Assembly (NCBI GenBank): GCA_934045905.1
Contig: OW203769.1
Location: 32,429,345-32,493,344, forward strand
DNA: 64,000 bases
From: Leuctra nigra
Taxonomy: Eukaryota; Arthropoda; Insecta; Plecoptera; Leuctridae
Reading direction: 5' to 3'
Notes under the pieces: generated by a model
Seen by the model: only the letters and a program-made list of their open reading frames with translations
Told to the model about the DNA's origin: nothing
The model's database searches: none
Program-made: the position numbers and the translations under genes
Shown: positions 1 to 9,800 of the stretch, piece after piece
Position numbering within the stretch: position 1 is the stretch's first letter
Layout of the letters: each line of letters opens with the position of its first letter

Positions 1-776
1 TGGGGCTCTAAAATGCACGAACTGAAGCAAATTAAAAAGTGTTCCTTCCTCCGTGCCTGGTTCATTCAGTGTCTTTTGTTTATTATGAAAGGAATCGGAA
101 CAATATTTTACACGCCAAGCCAAACTCTTTTTACAATTTTCGGAATTGGTAAATGGCTTCATTTCATTGGAACTAGTATGACGTTTCATTTCATACTACT
201 TCGTTTCATCGTAGACCAAGCGTTAGTTAATCACTTACAAAACAGCCGGTTAAATTGCGGACTATATCAACGTAATTGAACATTGCCCAAGCAAGCCAGT
301 AAAATAAAACTAAAACATTAGGTGACCAAGCGAATAAATTGGTGATATCACTGTAGCGAAGAAAAGTCTACAACAACGTCTGCTCTCGATAAGAAACAGG
401 ATACGAATGAGCTGCTTGAAGATGCACTTCCGGCGCTAGCAGGTCCTGCAGACTACATGCTAACAATACAGGGGCGAGGGGAAGGGGTTGTTGTCGTCAC
501 TTAGAAGGCGTTGGGGCAGTGGAACATTTCATGACTCATCTGTGGTCAATGCAAAAAGCTCATTCTGCACCTGCATTCTGAGAAAAACAGGGTGTAAACA
601 TGTGTAAACAATTTCTTAAACTCTCTATCACTGAGGAAATTCTCGACTTCTGCAAAATATTTTAGATTTTTACACAAAATCTTATTTAGCAGTATAGTGA
701 GAATGATAATTCACATGATGAGACAAAAATTTGGGTGGGCGACCGCCCACCCTGCCGCCCCCTAGAACCGCGCCTG
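1..776. mobile_element. Fragment of the 24048-family hAT and other debris
   Basis: Bases 1-190 (ggggctctaaaatgcacgaa, tgcctggttcattcagtgtc) match 24265-24400 of the hAT at 24048. Bases 721-775 are a GC-rich end ending cgcgcctg like other hAT termini here. The stretch 230-720 shows no gene. The 88-codon open frame at 13-279 is inside this repeat and is not a gene. Confidence 0.5.
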
Positions 777-777
777 A

Positions 778-866
778 TTAGTTTTATTTCATCCTACAGA
801 CGTTTAGTGCCATATTTTTACTAATTTTCAGGTACTAAACGTCTGTATAGGACAAAATAAAACTAA
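778..866. mobile_element. Short palindromic MITE
   Basis: ttagttttatttcatcctac at the left is the inverse of gtataggacaaaataaaact near the right; arms are about 35 bp around a short loop. Confidence 0.65.
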
Positions 867-1483
867 CAAACAATTCCAAACTATGAAATTATTTTCATTG
901 AACTGTTCTGAATACCCGTACAAAGCCTTATTTTATTAACAATAACATTTGTAAAAGATGTTGATAAAAATCGATTAAAACACTCTTCAAGGTCAATCTC
1001 ACTACCCATTACAGAGGCTAACACAACCTCACATCGTTCTGCCAGCAATAAAGTCGTCTACGGAGGACTCGAGTTTGTTTCGATTGCTTTAATTTTAATT
1101 TTTAGGACGCGGCCTTAGAATAGGATAGGATGGTGTAAATGATGAGTAGGATGATGTATAATAGGTAAGGATGGGCGGTGGGAAGGATTTAGTGGAGCGT
1201 TTGCTGCACGCCAGCCATGTCACACCTCAAAGGTGCGCCGTAATAAATCTAAGCAACATTAAGGGGGTGGTTGAACCCTTGGACACCGCACGTGTTTGGC
1301 ACCACGGATTGGATGAAAGCAGAATTTAAGCTCAGCTCAAGAATCGTTGCATAGTTGGGTAGCTCCAAATTAAAACATTTCGTAAAATGGGAGATTTTTC
1401 AATTTTTGTATTATCCAGGCCGAAAATGCCTTTAAGTGACGTGCCATGCTATGACGTCACTGATCTTATGACGTGTGTTGCAG
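867..1483. other. Gene A intron, no exon recognised
   Basis: AT-rich intron sequence leading to exon 4. Bases 1100-1200 (ataataggtaaggatgggcg) resemble the reverse of 61060-61140, probably an old retroelement tail. The last 45 bp carry atgacgtcac and the shared acceptor tgacgtgtgttgcag. Confidence 0.4.
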
Positions 1484-1617
1484 AGTGGACATGGAGAAGA
1501 ACGTGTTCCACGTGAGTCTCGGCATCCCAGAGCTCTACTTCACTGCCGACTATGACGTAGACGCCAAGTTCGCGATGTTGCCGGTCAGGGGGCGCGGGCC
1601 CATCGACTCCAACGCCA
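1484..1617 (+). CDS. Gene A exon 4
   Basis: 134 nt, entering in phase 2 and leaving in phase 1. It follows a tgtgttgcag acceptor and ends before gtgagt. It encodes VDMEKNVFHVSLGIPELYF then TADYDVDAKFAMLPVRGRGP. Length and phases are identical to the equivalent exon of gene C (134 nt). The last 15 intron bases before it are the same as before exon 4 of gene B. Confidence 0.85.
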
Positions 1618-4600
1618 GTGAGTCTCTCGAGATCTTATCCATGCAGATTTGAAAAAGAATATTATGACGACAATCGTTATCCCTTAAAGTTTTTTAAATT
1701 TTCATTCATGAAAATCAAAATCAAATTTCAATTTTTGAAAACGTGTTTCAATTTCAATATTCTTATTCAATTGAAAACTTGTCTGTAATTACTATTATCA
1801 TACTATTATCTTTTGAATGTATCGCTCAATTAATACAAAATGGCTGAAACACAGAAGAAGAAGTGAGTCATTATCTCGGACTAGTTGCTCAAGTGTCGAC
1901 AGGGAGCGCCACCTGCTGCCACCTGCTGCCACCTGCTGCCACCTGCTGACACCTGCTGCCACCTGTTGCGTGTTTCAGCCGACATCAAGGGTGACGTCAC
2001 GCTGTCCGCCAAGATGGTGTCACGTGATGGCGAGGAGTTCTTCTACTTCAACAGCGTGGAGGTGGATCTCAAGGTCGCGGACTTCAGCGTGCGCATCAAG
2101 AACCTCTTAGTAGTTGTCTTGACACCTGTTGCGTGTTTCAGCCGACATCAAGGGTGACGTCACGCTGTCCGCCAAGATGGTGTCACGTGATGGCGAGGAG
2201 TTCTTCTACTTCAACAGCGTGGAGGTGGATCTCAAGGTCGCGGACTTCAGCGTGCGCATCAAGAACCTCTTAGTAGTTGTCTTGACACCTGTTGCGTGTT
2301 TCAGCCGACATCAAGGGTGACGTCACGCTCTCCGCCAAGATGGTGTCACGTGATGGCGAGGAGTTCTTCTACTTCAACAGCGTGGAGGTGGATCTCAAGG
2401 TCGCGGACTTCAGCGTGCGCATCAAGAACCTCTTAGTAGTTGTCTTGACACCTGTTGCGTGTTTCAGCCGACATCAAGGGTGACGTCACGCTGTCCGCCA
2501 AGATGGTGTCACGTGATGGCGAGGAGTTCTTCTACTTCAACAGCGTGGAGGTGGATCTCAAGGTCGCGGACTTCAGCGTGCGCATCAAGAACCTCTTAGT
2601 AGTTGTCTTGACACCTGTTGCGTGTTTCAGCCGACATCAAGGGTGACGTCACGCTGTCCGCCAAGATGGTGTCACGTGATGGCGAGGAGTTCTTCTACTT
2701 CAACAGCGTGGAGGTGGATCTCAAGGTCGCGGACTTCAGCGTGCGCATCAAGAACCTCTTAGTAGTTGTCTTGACACCTGTTGCGTGTTTCAGCCGACAT
2801 CAAGGGTGACGTCACGCTCTCCGCCAAGATGGTGTCACGTGATGGCGAGGAGTTCTTCTACTTCAACAGCGTGGAGGTGGATCTCAAGGTCGCGGACTTC
2901 AGCGTGCGCATCAAGAACCTCTTAGTAGTTGTCTTGACACCTGTTGCGTGTTTCAGCCGACATCAAGGGTGACGTCACGCTGTCCGCCAAGATGGTGTCA
3001 CGTGATGGCGAGGAGTTCTTCTACTTCAACAGCGTGGAGGTGGATCTCAAGGTCGCGGACTTCAGCGTGCGCATCAAGAACCTCTTAGTAGTTGTCTTGA
3101 CACCTGTTGCGTGTTTCAGCCGACATCAAGGGTGACGTCACGCTGTCCGCCAAGATGGTGTCACGTATCGGCGAGGAGTTCTTCTACTTCAACAGCGTGG
3201 AGGTGGATCTCAAGGTCGCGGACTTCAGCGTGCGCATCAAGAACCTCTTAGTAGTTGTCTTGACACCTGTTGCGTGTTTCAGCCGACATCAAGGGTGACG
3301 TCACGCTGTCCGCCAAGATGGTGTCACGTGATGGCGAGGAGTTCTTCTACTTCAACAGCGTGGAGGTGGATCTCAAGGTCGCGGACTTCAGCGTGCGCAT
3401 CAAGAACCTCTTCCGCGGCGACACCATCTTGAGTGAGTTCAGAAACTAGGATAACGCTCAGTGTAACGCGTTGATGAGCGAGCCGTCGTATGCATCCGAT
3501 TTGATATGCGTTGCAAGTATCAGCTGCTCTACATGCCTTGGTACTGAAGTACAGTGGCGTAACTATAATTTCAGCCCCTTCCCCCCCCCCCGCCCCGCGA
3601 AATATCTTAAGAGGGCCCCCCTCCCTGCAATTACACATTTTTTTCCATGCGATATTTGTCAGATCCCTTTTTTCGGGATTTCATCTCAGCAAAGCGGTCA
3701 ATTACAGTTTCCACATTCACCTTCTTTGCTCTTGCAGCTTAATCCTAGTAGTCTTTCTTGTCCCATAGAATTTCGAACATGGTTTTTACTATCTTTAATT
3801 TTGAAAACCCCTAGTACCACTTAGGTCGCTAATCGGCTTGCTTAGACTCATGGTAACTCGAAAACGCAATAGCAAACATAAGAATCACTAAGCCAAATTG
3901 AACAAATGTTGTCACACAGTTATACAGGTAGAACGCGATACACACTCACAAGAGACACAAGGAGTACTGAAACATTATAGTCAAGTTTCAATTTGGGGCT
4001 TGGCAAGGATTTGGCAATGTACGCCACAAAAGTTGAATATTGGACTTCCGATCGTCAGCAGGGCATCTATACATAATGGGGGGACAAAGTCACATAGTCA
4101 TTATAGTCTTAGATGGTACTGGGTCTATACACAATCGTGAGAAGAATCAAGTCATATTCTTACATATTCTTCATCATCCGCATCCGCTCCCAGGTTCGAA
4201 TGACAGCCTGTAAAGTCGTTTTCAAGAAGTTAAATCTATTTTCTAGCTTCGTTGAAATCAATAATATATAGTCTTTGATGGTAAATTATTTTCGGGCCCC
4301 CTTGGTCCTCGCCCCTCCCCCCCCCCCCCCCCCCCCCCCCCCCCGCGACCGCGGTCCACGCGGTCCCCTAGTTACGCCACTACTGAAGTATCACGAAGGC
4401 ACTGTTATAATAATTGAAATTATTGGCTTAAATTTGCAATAATTTCAATATTATAGAACAAAATGTCCTTTAGATAAAAATGCAGACAAAACTTGACGGG
4501 AATTATATCAAATAAGACTGACAGTGAAATTTGCCCTAAAGATCGCTTTGAACAAAGAATCCGAGAGGACTTTTATGTCGTCCAAGAAGCAAAAATATGT

Positions 4601-5935
4601 CGCGTGACTTAAGGTGGCTGGATCGATCGATTTTCTAAAGTATTGGAAAGCTTTCACTAATTTATTAAGTGTAAAAAAATCACGTTTATAAATTCTTTTA
4701 GCACATAATTTACTTGTATAATATACTGGGCAGTTGAAATAGACAACATTTAAATGGTATTTATACGTTATCTTATTATTTAGAGCAGTATTACTGCCCC
4801 AAAGAAGTTAGTTTTGAATTGGATATTGAAGAATTTTCTATAATTTTAACAATACGGTACAATATGGCAACATCGTACTTTGAAAATTTTGATTTGTGCG
4901 GAATCATGATGGCTGAGCTTGCTGAGCTTACACCTAGAGTTTACTTTCATGAAAAGTCAAGGTATCTTTAGTAGGCATTTAGTGCCTTCTAACTACCTTG
5001 AGCACTCCCGTGTTGCCAAAAGTATTTTGCCTTGGTTCGCAATTTGAATTGAACCGCCTACAACTTTTTATTTAGCACACAATGATATTGGTTTATATTT
5101 TTTTAATGAAAGTAAATAGATCAAAGATTCATTCTTATATAGGTTTTTTGAAAATCTATCGGGCCGATTAAATAAAATCTTCATTTGTAGCAAATTTTTC
5201 AAACCTGCCATAAGATAACATGGGGAAAATACTTATTTCTTATTCGCCTATCTCGAAAACTAGACACGGGAAGTATTTTATTTTTTGAAGTGTTGTTTAG
5301 GGGATACCAATGAGTGAGTACAGCCACCTTAATCCTTCCTTAATTGTGCAGTTTTCCCTATTTAGAATAAATATTAAAATAAATTATTCTTGCTAAAAAT
5401 ACAAAACAGCAAGCGCGTAGGATGGGGGGGGGGGGATGGGGGGGAAATCCCTTCCCCCCCCCCCCTCTCTGATTCAATTCCCCTCCCTATATTTATATGT
5501 CAAGATAAAAATTTGCTTTAAAATCGCGTAGATATGCACCAAATTCGCATGCATGAAATTCAAAACATTTCCGGGGCTGTGCGGCCCGAACCCGCATTTC
5601 GCTGCCCCCCCCCCCCCCCCGACCCCCCATTGTCTCCATAGACACTAGTATCAAGTTCAAGCTCAAAGCTCAAGTTCTTTAACAACATTATCCCCCCTGC
5701 AAATTTAGTTCCTACGCGCCTGCAGACCAGCTAGCCTGTAATGTCTATGTCTTTTTACATGATTATCTGATTGGTTGCAGCCGAAGCGACCAACAACGCC
5801 ATCAACGCCAACTCCCAGGAGGTCCTTGCCACCATCATGCCGGTGATCGAGCGCACCGTGGGCAGCGTGCTGCTGGACATTGCCAACAAGATCACAAAGA
5901 ATATCTCGTACAAGGAGCTCTTCCCCGAGGACTAG
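1484..5935 (+). CDS. Gene A: takeout/JHBP-family protein, 3' part (exons 4-6)
   Basis: C-terminal part of a secreted takeout/JHBP-like lipid-carrier protein. The intact join is 1484-1617, 3283-3432, 5781-5935, giving about 145 residues ending SYKELFPED and a TAG stop. Boundaries are GT-AG, and phases (2, 1, 1) are identical to genes B and C. Conserved stretches are the beta-strand exon with a D(Y/V)-DAKFAMLP-GRGP core, the KGDVTLSAK / FNSVEVDLKV exon, and the C-terminal NISYKELFPED motif typical of the family. The first three exons (signal peptide, Cys pair, GIPEL) must lie left of base 1, because nothing in 1-1483 fits them. Two of the three exons are embedded in tandem arrays, listed separately. 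The family binds juvenile hormone or other hydrophobic ligands; the ligand here is unknown. Confidence 0.85.
1960..3412 (+). repeat. Exon 5 tandem array of gene A, 163-bp period, nine copies
   Basis: Exon copies start at 1979, 2142, 2305, 2468, 2631, 2794, 2957, 3120 and 3283. Each unit is the intron end (cacctgttgcgtgtttcag) plus about 131 nt of exon 5. Copies 1-8 stop at aacctctt and are followed by agtagttgtcttga instead of a donor. Copies are almost identical. Copies 3 and 6 share a silent change (ctctcc for ctgtcc), and copy 8 has cgtatcgg for cgtgatgg (Asp to Ile). 163 is not a multiple of three, so reading from one copy into the next meets TGA. Copies 1-8 therefore behave as broken exons that keep nine equivalent acceptors. 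Just before copy 1 lies a short 10-bp repeat (cacctgctgc, 1910-1965). Confidence 0.93.
3283..3432 (+). CDS. Gene A exon 5 (ninth, only complete copy)
   Basis: 150 nt, phase 1 to phase 1, the same length as exon 5 of gene C. It encodes DIKGDVTLSAKMVSRDGEEF, FYFNSVEVDLKV, then RIKNLFRGDTIL. This is the only one of nine tandem copies that keeps the exon end (ccgcggcgacaccatcttga) and a gtgagt donor. The others break off after aacctctt. Joining exon 4 to this copy gives an open frame. Confidence 0.85.
   Translation, partial: PTSRVTSRCPPRWCHVMARSSSTSTAWRWISRSRTSACASRTSSAATPS
3446..4608. mobile_element. Family X repeat interrupted by hAT, gene A last intron
   Basis: ctaggataacgctcagtgta at 3446 to 3551, then the hAT, then ctgaagtatcacgaaggcac to tgtcctttag and beyond. 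It starts 13 bp after the exon 5 boundary. Confidence 0.6.
3552..4382. mobile_element. hAT-type element, 831 bp, gene A last intron
   Basis: Termini CAGTGGCGTAACTATAATTT and ...TAGTTACGCCACTA, with perfect 8-bp duplication CTGAAGTA (3544-3551, 4383-4390). Long poly-C tracts lie at both ends (3583-3593, 4317-4344). Its target is a copy of family X whose uninterrupted counterpart is at 17633. Confidence 0.87.
4613..5328. mobile_element. TTAA-flanked MITE, GGTGGCTG family, 716 bp
   Basis: GGTGGCTGGATCGATCG at the left, CAGCCACC at the right, flanked by TTAA (4609-4612, 5329-5332), a piggyBac-type target. A long relative is at 58014-58780. Confidence 0.78.
5410..5722. mobile_element. hAT-type element, 313 bp, gene A last intron
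   Basis: Termini CAAGCGCGTAGGA and ...TTCCTACGCGCCTG. The flanks caaaacag and cagaccag match at 6 of 8, so the duplication is only tentative. It ends 58 bp before exon 6. It contains poly-G and poly-C tracts. Confidence 0.7.
5781..5935 (+). CDS. Gene A exon 6 (last coding exon)
   Basis: 155 nt after ttggttgcag, ending in TAG. It encodes EATNNAINANSQEVLATIMP, VIERTVGSVLLDIANKITKN and ISYKELFPED. This is the amphipathic C-terminal helix plus the Y-x-x-LFP tail common in takeout proteins. From 5876 onward its last 20 codons are the first unit of a thirteen-copy array that continues downstream of the stop. Confidence 0.88.
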
Positions 5936-7188
5936 GACACGGCATTTCACTTCTCATGTTGGCAGCATTGCGCATTGACATTGCCAACAAGATAACAAAG
6001 AATATCTCGTACAAGGAGCTCTTCCCCGAGGACTAGGACACGGCATTTCACTTCTCATGTTGGCAGCATTGCGCATTGACATTGCCAACAAGATAACGAA
6101 GAATATCTCATACAAGGAGCTCTTCCCCGAGGACTAGGACACGGCATTTCACTTCTCATGTTGGCAGCATTGCGCATTGACATTGCCAACAAGATTACAA
6201 AGAATATCTCGTACAAGGAGCTCTTCCCCGAGGACTAGGACACGGCATTTCACTTCTCATGTTGGCGGCATTGCGCATTGACATTGCCAACAAGATCACA
6301 AACAATATCTCGTACAAGGAGCTCTTCCCCGAGGACTAGGACACGGCATTTCACTTCTCATGTTGGCAGCATTGCGCATTGACATTGCCAACAAGATAAC
6401 AAAGAATATCTCGTACAAGGAGCTCTTCCCCGAGGACTAGGACACGGCATTTCACTTCTCATGTTGGCGGCATTGCGCATTGACATTGCCAACAAGATAA
6501 CAAAGAATATCTCATACAAGGAGCTCTTCCCCGGTGACTAGGACACGGCATTTCACTTCTCATGTTGGCAGCATTGCGCATTGACATTGCCAACAAGATT
6601 ACAAAGAATATCTCGTACAAGGAGCTCTTCCCCGAGGACTAGGACACGGCATTTCACTTCTCATGTTGGCAGCATTGCGCATTGACATTGCCAACAAGAT
6701 AACGAAGAATATCTCATACAAGGAGCTCTTCCCCGAGGACTAGGACACGGCATTTCACTTCTCATGTTGGCAGCATTGCGCATTGACATTGCCAACAAGA
6801 TTACAAAGAATATCTCGTACAAGGAGCTCTTCCCCGAGGACTAGGACACGGCATTTCACTTCTCATGTTGGCGGCATTGCGCATTGACATTGCCAACAAG
6901 ATCACAAAGAATATCTCGTACAAGGAGCTCTTCCCCGAGGACTAGGACACGGCATTTCACTTCTCATGTTGGCAGCATTGCGCATTGACATTGCCAACAA
7001 GATAACAAAGAATATCTCATACAAGGAGCTCTTCCCCGAGGACTAGGACACGGCATTTCACTTCTCATGTTGGCAGCATTGCGCATTGACATTGCCAACA
7101 AGATCACAAAGAATATATCGTACAAGGAGCTCTTCCCCGAGGACTAGGACACGGCATTTCACTTCTCATGTTGGCGGCATTGCGCATT
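5876..7188 (+). repeat. Terminal-exon/3'UTR tandem array of gene A, 101-bp period, thirteen copies
   Basis: Units start at 5876, 5977, 6078 and so on every 101 bp to 7088. Each has 60 nt encoding DIANKITKNISYKELFPED plus TAG, followed by 41 nt of 3'UTR (gacacggcatttcac to gcgcatt). Only the first is translated; units 2-13 lie after the stop and would be 3'UTR. Variants (ataacg/attaca/atcaca, tcgtac/tcatac, gcagc/gcggc) recur so that units 3-5 match units 9-11. This points to duplication of a six-unit block. The single-copy 3'UTR of gene B is homologous to the tail of the unit and to the flank after 7190. Confidence 0.93.
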
Positions 7189-7961
7189 GAGTCAAATTAA
7201 CTTCATAAGTCGAGAGTTTAAACTTTCAACAAACTTACAAATTAATAAGTTTGTTTGCTCTTTTTCAAGGAAAGATAATATAGTGATAATAATATTATAA
7301 ATAATAATCTAATATCTGTCTGTTCCAAATAAGGCCATCGAAAAAGAGAGATTTTTTTTTTGTATCTGTTGAAATGACATAGATACCTTGTTTGAAACAC
7401 ACTTAGGTACATATTTTTATAAATATAAATATTCAGTTTTCGGATTCATTTATGATTTTAGAATCTCCAACTCAAGTTTGGCTCTTGTCAATACAATAGG
7501 ACTCCTAAAAAGGCCACCAACATTTTACAGTGGAATTTGTATTCGGATATTTATTTAACAAGTGAGTCACACATACATGTATACTTATTTTTCAATTACA
7601 AAGTAGTGTAAAACTGTTAATTATAAATTGCAATTCAAATTCAAATAGTAATTAACATTGTAATTTAAGTAAATTGACGAGATTCTATTAGTTCTTTACA
7701 AACTTTAGGTAATAACATTGAAAAATCATGTCTTAAAAGAAAAATTATGTTGTTTGATTTGTGTCATACTGACTTGAATGTATCCTTTTCTTAATAAAAA
7801 GACTTGCTTTTTATACTAAACTATACCTATTGAATTTTCTAATCTAATTAACTATAGTAATAGTTTCATCAATAAAATATGCAATCATTATTGTTACCTC
7901 GTAATTTTTAACTGAAATTTCAACTTTACTTCTCTTAAACTTGTGTGAAATAAGTACTTGG
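7189..7961. other. Gene A 3' flank, AT-rich
   Basis: The first 80 bp are homologous to the gene B 3' flank (see 40102-40320). An AATAAA-type hexamer lies near 7795. There is no other feature. Confidence 0.45.
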
Positions 7962-8546
7962 CAGAGTCGTAACTAGGGATTTCGGCGCCCGGTGCAAATC
8001 TAAATTTTGGCGCCCCCCCCCCCCCCTCCCCAGAACCAGTGATGATTTCAGACTAGGACAAACCAAATCTTTGGCTGTGCACAAAACAAATAATTATGCA
8101 AAACAGTGGTCAAACATTTCCACGGCCCTTGATAATGACAGCAATGAGGGGCCTGGGGTGGACCTCCTAACCATCTGCGGGTCCAGGGCCCTGAAACGGA
8201 TTTTATTTTTTTTTTATAGGATTTTAATGGTTTTTAATTATTTCTGACGTTCAATTTCACTGATATTTTTTTCAGCAGAATATTTTTTATTTTAAAACTT
8301 TATTTCAAAATTCTTTAAAAGGCGCATTAATTTGTGATGGGGGGGGGGGGGGTAGATCTTGGGCATGGCTGAAATCATCACCGACATCAACCATGCCCCG
8401 CAGGGCGTTTTTTGTGTTTTTAATACGCAAAAATTAATTTTGGGTGCAAAAAAGTAATTGTACATAAAAATTTGGCTTCCTGGCGCCCCCTTGTTAGCGG
8501 CGCGCTGTGCTGCCGCACCGCCCGCACACCCCTTGTTACGGCCCTG
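7962..8546. mobile_element. hAT-like element, 585 bp
   Basis: Termini CAGAGTCGTAACTAGGG and ...CCCTTGTTACGGCCCTG are inverse to each other and related to the 3552 element. The flanks share only CTTGG. The interior has ggcgccccccc and gccccgcagggcg marks. Confidence 0.65.
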
Positions 8547-8802
8547 CTTGGAGATGTTTAGATCAGAGACAGTGTCACGTAATATAGTTCACAATTTCGA
8601 CACTAAACCACCCAGCGCCTTGAACATTCAATAACTATCACATCCCTATGAAGCAGTCAGTATTAAACTTTAGATATCAATTACTGATTGTCCATTAGAT
8701 ATTTAATTCCTGACGCGATTTGATCTAATTACGTTTACAAAGACAGTGTCAGGAGATGCAAAGATGATGATTGATGATTAAACTAGGGTCTTCTTCTCTG
8801 CA

Positions 8803-9121
8803 CAGTCGCTTAGGAAGGGGGTGGGGGGGAATAGGGTGCCCCCCACCCTCTGATTCAATTCCCCTGTCTATTCTCATACATTTACTTGTCAAGATTAAAA
8901 TATGCTTTAATTAAAAGTGTTAAAATCGCGTATAATGCACAAAATCAACCCAATAAATTTCCGGGACTCTGCGCCACGGACCCGCATATTACTGGGGGGG
9001 GGGGGGGGGGGGGCCTTCCCCCAGACCCGCATTGTCTTCGTATCCAATAGTATATCGCAAGCTAAAGTTATTTTCCAATATTATCCCCCCCCCCCCTTGC
9101 AAATTTAATTCCTGCGCGCTG
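8803..9121. mobile_element. Degenerate relative of the 5410 hAT element
   Basis: cagtcgcttagga at the left, ttcctgcgcgctg at the right. Internal ctgattcaattcccct and gggactctgcgccacggac match the 5410 element. No target duplication was seen. Confidence 0.6.
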
Positions 9122-9781
9122 CTAGTTCCTAACTGGCCAAGTCAATTGTTACATTTATTTGTAGTATATTCAAGAATCAGGACAAACAAACCAGTTCTTC
9201 AATTTTGTATGTTACCTGGTTAATTGATAAGCATCAATTCGGTGTCAATAAAAATACAATTATCTGCCTGAAACTTATTTTCTGTCAAACTTATTTTGTG
9301 TTGCATGCAAAGCAATATCGTCAACCAGATGTGCTGTTTTGTATTACTTTATATCAGTTGAAAAGACATCCTTGGTGCAGTTCATATTACCTTTTGGATG
9401 AAAATTTTTTAATTTTTTTTCAAGAATACTTTCTTGACAGTTTAGTCTGAAAATTTGATTTTGTTTAAAAAAAACTATACAATATGTGAAAGTTCTCAAA
9501 TGACATTAGTGTGCGTGCCAAATTTGTTGCCACGGCAACATCCAATCAAGAAGAGCTTGTTGAATACCCAAGAGCATATTATCATTCCGAGATAATCACG
9601 AAATAAGTACTGAGTATTATATACCACATTATTTCATATACGATTCAATTTAAATTTCTGATCCAACATCAATTCTGTTATTGCTAGAGCTTTATTCGAA
9701 GCGAGCAATGCCACCCTTATCTCAAACAAATTCTTATATCTCTTTCATTTGTTCGTTTTTACCCTGAGTGCCTCAACTGCC
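9122..9781. other. AT-rich intergenic, no feature seen
   Basis: Only short chance open frames. It leads into the first satellite bases at 9782. Confidence 0.4.
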
Positions 9782-9800
9782 CAGTACATTGACTCTGGCC

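Noticed and set aside
2277..2282. Alternative donor tta|gtagtt in the truncated exon 5 copies
   Set aside because: It would leave phase 0, which joins neither the next copy nor exon 6 (both need phase 1) in frame.
2129..3298. Seven successive 63-codon open frames
   Set aside because: They are exon 5 copies of gene A read through their broken ends into the next unit; the Met is in intron-derived sequence.
5705..5950. 81-codon minus-strand open frame
   Set aside because: Antisense shadow of gene A exon 6.
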